Part shown: positions 43,045 to 51,764 of the stretch, one piece after another
Layout: the number at the start of each line of letters is the position of its first letter
Position numbering within the stretch: position 1 is the stretch's first letter
Assembly: GCF_001641265.1 (NCBI RefSeq)
Contig: NW_020167537.1
Location: 310,001 to 374,000 of the forward strand
Length of the DNA stretch: 64,000 nucleotides
Direction: 5' to 3'
Source of the DNA: Pseudogymnoascus destructans
Lineage: Eukaryota; Ascomycota; Leotiomycetes; Thelebolales; Thelebolaceae
Notes under the pieces: model-generated
Databases searched by the model: none
Told to the model about the DNA's origin: nothing
Seen by the model: only the letters and a program-made list of their open reading frames with translations
Position numbers and translations under genes: made by a program

Positions 43045-44027
43045 ATGGGTTTTTTTCCAAGTGGTGGTAATAGGTCCAGGTCCTCCGACGGGGGGTCTAC
43101 GGGATCAAGAGCCGCCTCTGTTGTCTTTCGGCTCATGCAGCTCATCTCTGCCGCCATCGTCGCTGGATTGTTGGGCCGCTATCTCCACAACGTCCACGAG
43201 GGAGGTGGCTTCAATAACCGTCGAATCATATATGCGATCTCCATTGCTGGCATCGCCATATTCTTCTCGTTACTCTTCATGCTACCTCTCAAGTACCAAT
43301 TCTACGCCTTCCCTTTCGACTTCATTATGTTTATCTTGTGGATGGTTGCCTTTGGACTTCTTGTAAATGTATGTTACTACCCTATCCAACGCTGTTCTAT
43401 TTGGTTCATAAAACTAACATATATGAAAAGCTTGGAAGCTCAGGCTGTAACTCGAGCTGGTACAGAACCAGCTGGAGTTGGGCATGGGGAAGATGGTATC
43501 GACAAACTGCAGGGACATTTAATCGCTTTACGGGCGCTGGATGTAGCAGCTGGAGAGCAACTCTTGCATTTAGTTTCATCGGGGGAATCTTCTGGCTTCT
43601 CAGCTTCCTACTGGTAAGATTTCTCATTTCAGTATTCTCACATCCCAACAAATGACTAATATCTCCATAGGGCCTTTACTTTTTGACGAAGCACCGCTCC
43701 CGCCGTGAAGTCCACGAGGAGGCCCCAAGAATCAGGAGACAGGAAGACACCCATGTCAACAGCGGCATAGCCCCCGTTTACCACGAGAACCGCAACCAAA
43801 CCAGAGAGTACCGAACCACACCAGCGGAAACTATTCAGTCCCGAACCGAGCCTGCTGCAACATATGTCCAGCCACCGCAGACTCAGGGCACGGCGGCGAC
43901 AACATATTCCCAGCCGCAGTACACGACGACCCAGGAATATGCGACGCACCAATATCCTACACAGCAGTACGAAAGCACGCCGGAAACAATAGTTGGCCAG
44001 ACAGCACAAGATGTACTTTCCAACTAG
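43045..44027 (+). CDS. MARVEL-type four-transmembrane protein
   Basis: Three exons: 43045-43368, 43431-43613 and 43671-44027, with GT-AG introns of 62 and 57 bp that restore one 287-residue frame. Residues 1-25 are polar. Four hydrophobic segments follow, near 28-48 (VVFRLMQLISAAIVAGLLG), 63-83 (IIYAISIAGIAIFFSLLFML), 90-110 (YAFPFDFIMFILWMVAFGLL) and 152-175 (LAFSFIGGIFWLLSFLLGLY). The loop before the fourth is rich in Trp/Gly/Ser/Cys (SSGCNSSWY, GRWYRQTAGTFNRF), as in fungal MARVEL proteins. The cytosolic tail is Gln/Thr/Tyr-rich with QPQYTTTQEY-type repeats. It likely acts in plasma-membrane domain organisation; the precise role is unknown. The gene is undamaged. Confidence 0.85.
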
Positions 44028-44995
44028 CGCGGAAACATCGAGTAGGTTGGCGATTGGGGTTTTGCGGAAATGACGGTTAAATGGAAATATGGGAGGGATG
44101 CGAGGAATGGAAAAAGGGCGGGAGACTTCCGAAGACTCATCTGTCGAAGGGGGGGTATACCGTCGAGCAGTCTGTATTTTACTAATTTCTTAATACCAAC
44201 TAATACAACCTCATTCCTTCACTGCCTGTAAAATAAACATAATTAGTAACTTGATCAACTCTTCCGTGACCGACACATTTATGCCGTAGTCTACAAACCC
44301 ACTTGAGAAAATAACAACTCAAGATTTTGAGCACAATCAGACCCAAAGTTGACGATGATGAAGATGATGATGATGATGATATTTATTTGCGTCTAGCGGG
44401 GCGCGGGTGAAACCCGCGCCCCGCTGACCTCCCGAAGGGTATGAGGACGTGCTATGCTAGGGGTTTATGTATAGGGTATAACGTTAGAGAGCATTTCTTA
44501 CTTGTGGTACGCGGCCGTGAGGCCTTTTGACTAAGTGCCTTTCCCGCAGTTGGGATGGTGTCAGTGTAGTCAGAGAAGGGTATACCCTTGAAGTTTCTCC
44601 CGAGAGGGTGTAGTTGACTAGAGTGTGAAACCACTATAGAAGTGGTATGTAGTGTAGCTAGTCGCCCCTGCTGTAGAGTGCAGCTCTATTAGAGGGTCGC
44701 TAGTTGTATGGAAAATGAAAGTGAGAGATATAGAGTGTCTTAAGACAAAGTAAAGTTGAATGAATGTTAGGGTTAATTGTACTAGACCCTGAATGCCAGT
44801 AGGTAAAACTTTAGCGTGTCATCCTCTAGGACCATGTCACGTTAACCTGTAGCTGATGTGGGAGGTGCCTGCTACGGGAGGCGCCTAGCCTATTTAGTGC
44901 AGATCTTAGAGTAGAACTCTGTGACTTGTAGGAATGTAGCAAAGTCTGCTGGTTTAGCTATGAGGCGTGTGAGGTATTTGAGGCCCGTGGCTTTG
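44028..44995. other. 3' flank with microsatellite, GC hairpin and degenerate repeat sequence
   Basis: Contains a GAT/ATG microsatellite (about 44353-44380), a GC-rich hairpin (44395-44425), then about 560 bp that reads on the minus strand as a decayed frame with blocks such as YLTRLIAKPADFATFLQVTE and DYTDTIPTAGKALSQKASRP broken by TAG codons. I do not know the family; it is probably the end of an element. Confidence 0.45.
44395..44425. repeat. GC-rich perfect hairpin, 14-bp stem, 3-nt loop
   Basis: AGCGGGGCGCGGGT (44395-44408), loop GAA, ACCCGCGCCCCGCT (44412-44425). Hairpins like this mark Helitron ends in some fungi, but no CTRR end with A/T target could be fixed here, so the identity is open. 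Confidence 0.85.
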
Positions 44996-45431
44996 TGTAA
45001 TGCTGACTTCTAAACGATAGAAGACACAGAGGTTTCTTGCGTAAGGTTGACTTGACAGAGGAGGCAGGAAGGCTTTCCAAGTAACACGTTACAGTATTGT
45101 AAAGAATACTATATTGAGTTTGAGTTGAGCACGAAGCTCCTATCTAAGGAAATACTATTTACTTATATAGTGGTGTCGTGCCAAAGGGATATCCGTGGAT
45201 AACATGGAGAACATAATATCCATGATATCCAATGTATGCATCATGTGAGGTTGCAGCTGTAAGCGCTAGCCATAGCACTAGCACTTAGCCATAGCATCTA
45301 TGTAACGGAAGTAGAAACCTTACAGGCCTCTAGCTCCTCTGCTTCAGCAGCATCAAGCTCAACAAGTTATCTAAACCACGCTGCAACATTTTCTTGGCCT
45401 AAGCATGAACAAATTGTTGTTGTTTCATTAG

Positions 45432-46373
45432 TGTCATACTGACATTCGTTGCACTCAGTTTGCTATCAAACTCAAGAGCAAACTTGGAAATCTCCTCCTC
45501 AAACCTACAAGTCACTATATATATTTTGGCTTATCACACCAACAACAAGAGCAATACTACTCAACGATTGCTACAACCATCTATGATTCATTACACGTCA
45601 TCGCTCCTTAGTTACTGGGCCGATATTACCACATAGCATATCTCTACAACCCTCTATGATTCATTACATGACATCACTCATACTACCACATGACATATCT
45701 CTACCAACTAGAGGCCTAGGAGCATGAACGATAGCTCTAAAAGCTCCTACGAACCTCTATGATTCATTACATGTCATCGCTCTTTAGTTACCCACAAGAT
45801 TGGTTAAGTTATGACATAATTTGTCTATGACATAATTTGTCTATGACATAATTTGTCTATGACATAATTTGTCTATAGGGGTACTCTGACCTTGGACCTC
45901 CTTTTACTTCCTATAGGCTACGAACCTAAGAGATGGTTCTATGGGATTCTCTTACGTCGACTACAGTTACCAAGCCTGGTTAGTCATGGAAAGTCTTGGA
46001 AAATGAGAGAACTACACTCCTTTAGCATAAATAGGATTGCCCTTTCCTTAAGAAAGGGCAAGCAGACAATACAGTAAATCGACTATCACATACTTCCACG
46101 TCTTTTCCAAGCTTCCAAGCATTCATCTTGTTACTCCTTGTTTCTGAAAAGTCAGTGAGGTGTTAACCTCTGACTTACCCCTGAGTTCCCAGACTCAACA
46201 TTTGTTGCAACTTGTCTGAACCACTTCACTACATCACACACCTGATTGCTGCGTTGTGGAATAGTCTAAGCTACGACCCTTTGGCTCTGTTTTCTAAGAC
46301 AGTGTGTTGTCTTAGTAAATTCATCCCTTCCTTGGGTGGCTAGATTCTCACATCTGGTGCACCCACCATTACA
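45432..46373 (+). repeat. Solo LTR of the chromovirus family (5-bp duplication ATTAG)
   Basis: TGTCATACTGAC..CACCATTACA, 942 bp, with ATTAG at 45427-45431 and 46374-46378. It splits the left arm of the inverted-repeat element. It carries four tandem copies of GACATAATTTGTCTAT (about 45815-45878), which also appear at the right window edge (63938-64000), so these two copies form a subfamily. Confidence 0.96.
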
Positions 46374-46606
46374 ATTAGGCGAGATTGACAGGCTAGCATC
46401 TTGTGGAACTTAGCGGTAGATGACTTATGCATAACTCATGCATGACCCATGACTGTAGCCTTTCCTAACTCACATATTCCTTGACTTAGCGCTATAGGTA
46501 GGGTGAGCCATAACACTACTCCCCTCTCCCTCTAGTGTCGTCTCGATCGCTTAAGTAGTTAGTGTGGTCTTTCTTCACTAGGTCAAGTCTTTCTTCCTTC
46601 TGTATT

Positions 46607-46804
46607 ATGCCTGCTGTTCATTCAACATATAAAGAACATTGTGCGCTTGCCAACCAAATCAGATTGCAAGGTGTCGAAATGTTTCCTTGTACTAATTGTC
46701 AAGGTTCAATAAAGAAATTCTATGCCTCTGTAGCTTCGACATCCGCTTGTTGTGGGGAGTGTATAAAATTGGGTTTGAGTGTGATGTTCGAAATCTACCC
46801 ATAA
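46607..46804 (+). CDS. Small Cys-rich frame in the centre of the inverted-repeat element
   Basis: 65 residues starting MPAVHSTYKEHCALANQIRL, with CTNCQGSIKKFYASVASTSACCGEC: two C-x2-C pairs that could form one zinc site. This pattern (CxxC, S-rich spacer, CxxC) resembles short proteins attached to fungal transposons. It is short and alone in the element, so it may be a remnant. Confidence 0.4.
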   Translation: MPAVHSTYKEHCALANQIRLQGVEMFPCTNCQGSIKKFYASVASTSACCGECIKLGLSVMFEIYP

Positions 46805-47459
46805 GTGACTAGGCTGCCATTGATCATGAAGAGTCCTAGGTTGCTAAAGCGCTTGTGCACTACCGCTAAGTTCCACAAGATGCTAGCCTGTCAATCTCGC
46901 CTGATGAAACAACAACAATTTGTTCATGCTTAGGCCAAGAAAATGTTGCAGCGTGGTTTAGATAACTTGTTGAGCTTGATGCTGCTGAAGTAGAGGAGCT
47001 AGAGGCCTGTAAGGTTTCTACTTCCGTTACATAGATGCTATGGCTAAGTGCTAGTGCTATGGCTAGCGCTTACAGCTGCAACCTCACATGATGCATACAT
47101 TGGATATCATGGATATTATGTTCTCCATGTTATCCACGGATATCCCTTTGGCACGACACCACTATATAAGTAGATAGTATTTCCTTAGATAGGAGCTTCG
47201 TGCTCAACTCAATATAGTATTCTTTACAATACTGTAACGTGTTACTTGGAAAGCCTTCCTGCCTCCTCTGTCAAGTCAACCTTACGCAAGAAACCTCTGT
47301 GTCTTCTATCGTTTAGAAGTCAGCATTACAGTAGAGCTCTGTTTCTTTCGAACCCCTTGCCGCTTCTCCTACATCTTAGGATTGGTAGTTGATGGATGTC
47401 GGCATTGATAAACCTCTAACAGACCACGACAAATGTTCTGTGTTGGTCCCTACAAGTTG

Positions 47460-48275
47460 TCTGTAGGTTCATAACCTTTCCATTAGATCAAAAACTCTTC
47501 TTTGCATCCTACTAACCTTCTGTCTAGGATCCCTTCGACTTCATATTCTACAATCTCATTTTCTAGTTGAAGTTCTGTGTCAGTGGCAATCAGGGTGTTT
47601 TCTCTTGATAGTTCTAATAACGAGACATGAAATACCGGGTGTAGTCTAGACTTCTTGGGTAGCTGCAGTCTGTAATTAACTAAGCTGACTTTGTTCAATA
47701 TTTTTTTTGAATGGTCCCAATTTCTTGAAGTCCAACTTCGTACTTGGTCGTTTCATTTTGATATGTTTCCGGAGTAGATATACTTTATCCCCCTCCTTGA
47801 AGGCAGGGTCCATACTGCGCTTCTTGTTTGTGTACGCGGCAGATCATTCATTTAAGAATTGGATATCTGTCACATAAGGATGCCTTCTCATCTCTCACTC
47901 TAAGGAGCAGACTCTGAGTAGCTGCGGGTCACGTGTGATCATTTGGGCGGGCTAACCAAGTCGGATGGGTTTCGGGTACTTGAGGGAATTGACTCACGGG
48001 GTTCCCCCTTCATCTTTTTTGTATCCTTCGTAGTAGACCTATAGGATGGCATCCGTTTAGCCTCTGACTCGCACTCTCATATGCTATTACTGTGAGCTGG
48101 GTGCCCTGTGTCGTTACAAGTTGTTCATGGAACAATTTCAGTTGTTCCATGGCGATCATAGCTTGTTCTGCTCTTGATTCATCCAGTCGTGGTTGTCTAT
48201 ATGCCTCTAGCTGATAGCCGTAATTGGCAAAGAATGGAGAGACGTTTGTTGCTTCAGTCATCGCGCTGTTATATG
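47460..48275 (-). pseudogene. Ty3 element II: integrase C-terminal part and chromodomain (relic)
   Basis: Minus strand: AYNSAMTEATNVSPFFANYGY (about 48280-48225), ESRAEQAMIAMEQLKLFHEQL, then broken frames to GDKVYLLRKHIK-like codons near 47780, HPVFHVSLLELS (about 47640-47600) and IVEYEVEGILDRR..CKEEFLI (chromodomain start, about 47555-47485). It is split from the upstream integrase by the Ginger-like element at 48276. Confidence 0.88.
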
Positions 48276-48459
48276 TGTTCCGGCCCAGTCGCGAATAATT
48301 CATATTCGCGAATGGGCCAGCCCAACCACGAATATAAACCTCCGCGAGCGGGCCGGCCTATTCGTGAATGGGCCGGCCCAACCGCGAATGATGCCCAACC
48401 TATGCGGGGTAATATAGTATAGATATTGTAGATAGATCTATTATATCAACTTCATCAAT

Positions 48460-50259
48460 ATGGAAGACCCTACTATTGCACAGATTAATCCATTTCCTTA
48501 GAATGTGCGCACTGCTTTTCAAACCTATATTCATAGCTTTAGCTATAGTAATAGAGAGCGGATAGACTACTTAAAATACCGTCAATTACTCCTCTATCTT
48601 CAGAACCCATCGATGAAACCTGCAAATCCTATTGAATTACGACTTAAGCATCGTGCGCAAACAGAGTTTATGCTTCTACATAATAAGCTCTACTATAAGC
48701 CTACTACTAGATTTCAAAACCCACGATGTGTAATTCTTGAGAGCGATGCATTTGATACTATTATCAATGAACACCTACAACTCCTACACGCAGGCCGTAC
48801 AAAAACATGGAATATCATACAACAAAAGTTCTATGGACTAAAGAGAGAAGAAGTAGAGTTCATTATAAAGCGGTGTAAGAACTGTACTCTAAATCGACCA
48901 TCTACTACAAAAGCTCTGTTAGTCCCTATTATAAGTGGGCGAGCGTGGGAGCGGGTTCAAATTGATCTAATTGATATGCGCCATGAGCCTTCAGGGCAAT
49001 ATAAATGGATTCTGCATATAAAGGATCATTTCTCAAAGTATACACAGCTATACCCATTAAAGAGCAAGCACGCAGGGCCAATTGCAGACTGCTTTGCTCA
49101 ATTTATCGCAGCTTTCTTACCTCCAAAGATTATGCAAGCTGATAATGGAAAGGAATTCAAGGGAGCCCTACTTATCCTACTATGCAAGTATGGAATTCAA
49201 GTGATAAATGGAGCGCCACGGTCACCACAGACACAAGGCCTAGTTGAGCAAGCCAATGGGGTTGTTGAAGCAAAGCTACGAGCATGGAAAATGGATCATG
49301 GATCTATGGAGTGGAAGGATGGGCTACTCGAGGTTATGCTTGCAATGAATACTCAAATCCACTCAACAATTGGATGTGCACCAGCTGAGCTACTATTCCG
49401 AGATAGGAGCTCTCATATTAACTGGCTTAATAGCCAGGCGTGGAAGGATCTCTCAATTGGAGTTGAGCAGGAAGACCCAACGATGGCACCGATTCTTGAG
49501 AGTGAGCTCCAGCAAGAGCGAGAGCTCTCGATCAATTCTGAGCTGGCGCTATCGATCAATTCTGAGCTAGCGCTATCGATCAATTCTGAGCTGGCACCCT
49601 CGATCAATTCTGAGCTGGCGCTCTCAATCAATTCTGAGCTACTTCTCTCGCTCAATTCTGAGCTGGCGCTCCTACCCAATTCCGAGCGAGCATTCTCACT
49701 CAATTCTAAGCTAGCGCTCTCACCCAATTCCGAGCGAGCATTCTCACTCAATTCTAAGCTAGCGCTCTCACCCAATTCCGAGCGAGCACTCTCACTCTCA
49801 CTCAATTCTGAGCTGGCAGAATCGATCAATTCCGAGCAAGCGCAAGAGCAGCTTCATTCTGAGCTCCGGCGTGGGAGCCGGAGTCGAGTAGCAGCCCAGC
49901 CTAGAACTGAGCTTAGAGCCCCCATTAATTCTATAATTGAGCGGGCTACAGTAGCAACTCAAAAGGCAAGGGTTCTTATGATACAAAAGTATAGTAAGAG
50001 GCATAATATCCAACACTTCGATATTGGAGCTATAGTCTCTATCAAGGTTCCTCGAGAGGATAGAACCTCAACTGATAATAAGAGGCTCTTTGCACGCATT
50101 TTAGAAGAGCCCTATCCACACCGGTATCAGGTTATAACACTCTCTGGTATTATACAACGCCTTATACCTACAAAATCACTTCAAGCTGTAGAGCAAGCTC
50201 TTTGGTCTGATATTACTATTCCTACTTCTACAAAGCAAGTAACACTTGCTTGCAGCTAG
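48460..50259 (+). CDS. Ginger-like transposase (integrase fold), one nonsense codon near the start
   Basis: ATG at 48460 (MEDPTIAQINPFP) meets TAG at 48499-48501, then 584 open codons follow. HHCC finger: H-LQLLHAGRTKTW..CKNC near residues 90-130 of the open part. The rve core has IDLIDM, QADNGKEFKGAL and GLVEQANGVVEAKLR, giving D, D and E. After the core comes a tandem array of about a dozen 8-residue units (SINSELAL type, nucleotides about 49530-49850), then a C-terminal region with DIGAIVSIKVPREDR, like the tudor/SH3-like part of KRBA2-type integrases. A Cys-rich block follows out of frame (50246-50503). The stop is a likely C-to-T change, so the copy was recently active. Confidence 0.88.
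49530..49850 (+). repeat. 24-bp coding minisatellite inside the Ginger-like transposase
   Basis: Units such as TCGATCAATTCTGAGCTGGC plus four bases encode SINSELAL/A. About 12 imperfect copies, some altered to LPNSERAF and LSLNSELA. Located between the rve core and the C-terminal domain. Confidence 0.93.
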
Positions 50260-50503
50260 AGAGGCTTCTACAAGTGCACGGGTTGGAATATCATGTCAAT
50301 GTAAGGGTCAATGCAAGTCAAAGAGGTGTCGGTGTTATAAGGAAGTAAAGGGGTGTAGCGTACACTGTCATAATGATGACCACGACTGTGGTAATTTATC
50401 AGGTCTAGCTACTCGTACGGAAATAGCTTTAGTTGAGAGGCCACGAGTTGAGAGGCCACGAAGGAAGCAAGCAAGAGAAGACACTGTTGGTAATAGTATA
50501 TAG
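50246..50503 (+). CDS. CXC (tesmin/TSO1-like) Cys-rich block, probable C-terminus of the Ginger-like transposase
   Basis: CQCKGQCKSKRCRCYKEVKG, then CSVHCH..HDC, is a CXC-type zinc-binding signature. The frame overlaps the end of the transposase by 14 bp and is offset from it, so the two were probably one protein before a frameshift near 50250. A basic tail (VERPRRKQAR) follows. Its role would be DNA binding, perhaps to the TIR subrepeats. Confidence 0.7.
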   Translation: MLAAREASTSARVGISCQCKGQCKSKRCRCYKEVKGCSVHCHNDDHDCGNLSGLATRTEIALVERPRVERPRRKQAREDTVGNSI

Positions 50504-50651
50504 ATTCTTAATTACTACTTTACTATTACTATTATTCGTGGTTGGGCCGGCCCATTCGCGAATAGGCCGGCCCGCTCGCGGAGGTTCATATTCGTGGTTG
50601 GGCTGGCCCATTCGCGAATATGAATTATTCGCGACTGGGCCGGAACATATG

Positions 50652-51690
50652 CGACTGTGCGATGGGTAATATCTGAACCCAATTGTCCTGTTGGTGGTTC
50701 GCATAACTCTGTAGGTATTGTTCAAGGGTTTGATTCAGTCTTTCTGTTTGACCATCTGTTTGGGGATGGAAAGCTGTTGATAGCTTATGATTTGTTCCCA
50801 AAAGCGCCATTAAAGATTTCCAAAATTTCGAAGTAAAAAGCTTGTCTCTGTCTGAGATAATTTCTTCTGGTAATTTGTGATTGGCTAATATGATTCGAAG
50901 GAAGGTGTATGCGAGTGCGGCAGCATCGCTAGCTTCTAGATATGGCACAAACGTTCCATATTTTGTGAGTCTTTCCGTAATAACCAGGATAGCGTCAAAT
51001 ACTACTCCTGTTAACAGGTCCTAAGAGGGTGGTAGCTTGACAATGAAGTCTAAAGCTATAGATTTCCACGCTCCTGTTGGTACTAGAGTCGACTCTAGCT
51101 GTCTATATGGCAAGTGCCTATTGGACTTTGATTTGCTACAAATGTTGCACTCTCCTACCACTGTTTCCATCTGATTCCTCATACCTACGAATAGTATTAG
51201 GTGATTCGTTCAAAGGTGCTTGTTACTCCCTAATGGCCATGTGCTAGTAGCGAGTGTTGTTCTTGCACTAGCGGGCATCTCATTTTGTTTAGGACATACA
51301 CTAATCCTTTGAATCAGATCAATCCTTGTTCATTGATGGTGATGTCGCCTTCTGTTTTATTAAGATTCGCTTTGCATAAGCTTTCTTGAGTCTTTCTTCG
51401 AACTCTAAGTTCTCCACGGTGGCAATCATGGCTAGCAATTCATTGTATTGCATTCCTGCGTCTGTCTTATTCAATATGGCTCTAGGTCTTTCCTCTTTAG
51501 GGCCGATGTAGTCAGCCTTCTGCTAAGAGCATCGGCTCTTGCGTTCTCAGAGCCCTTGCGATATGTAATCGTGAAGTTGTAGGCTGTGAGTGTCTCTGCC
51601 CATCGGATTTGTCTGCGGTTTAACACCTTGGTTGTGGTGAAGTATATAAGATTCTTATGATCCGTCCATACCTGTACTGGGTAGGTCAAT
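50652..51690 (-). pseudogene. Ty3 element II: RNase H to integrase core (relic)
   Basis: Minus strand: VWTDHKNLIYFTTTKVLNRR and NARADALSRR (about 51670-51520), a decayed spacer and HHCC region (about 51400-51100), YLEASDAAALAYTFLRI (about 50945), ISDRDKLFTSKFWKSL and HPQTDGQTERLNQTLEQYL (about 50855-50705), then DNWVQILPIAQ to the Ginger-like insertion. Several stops. The RNase H start is cut by an LTR fragment at 51691. Confidence 0.87.
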
Positions 51691-51764
51691 TGTAATGGTG
51701 GGTGCATAAGATGTGAGAATCTAGCCACCCAAGGAAAGGATGATTTTACTAAGACAACACACTG
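51691..51764 (-). repeat. LTR fragment of the chromovirus family (74 bp)
   Basis: Reverse orientation: TGTAATGGTGGGTGCA..GACAACACACTG, matching the last 74 bp of the LTR. It lies exactly between the two Ty3 remnants II and III, so it marks the breakpoint where they were joined, probably by ectopic recombination or deletion. Confidence 0.85.

Larger units (their letters stand above)
44996..47330. mobile_element. Foldback-like element with ~470-bp terminal inverted repeats
   Basis: Outer ends TGTAATGCTGACTTCTAAAC at 44996 and its complement ending at 47330. The left arm runs 44996-45431 and, after the inserted LTR, 46379-46417; the right arm runs 46862-47330. The unique centre (46418-46861) holds one short frame. 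No clear target duplication at the outer edges. A diverged piece of the same arm occurs at 62305-62412. Confidence 0.88.
48276..50647 (+). mobile_element. Ginger-like integrase DNA transposon, 2372 bp
   Basis: TIRs of about 115 bp, nearly identical, begin TGTTCCGGCCCAGTCGCG at 48276 and, in reverse, at 50647. They are flanked by 4-bp duplications TATG (48272-48275 and 50648-50651). TGT ends, 4-bp duplication and a gypsy-type integrase outside any LTR are the defining features of Ginger elements. Each TIR contains several CGCGAATGGGCC-type subrepeats. It is inserted in the integrase frame of Ty3 element II. Confidence 0.9.

Noticed and set aside
45815..45878. Four 16-bp tandem repeats as a possible CRISPR-like array
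   Set aside because: Head-to-tail copies without spacers, inside an LTR; a eukaryotic window.
49413..49829. Minus-strand Ser/Glu-rich frame
   Set aside because: Reverse reading of the coding minisatellite in the Ginger-like transposase.
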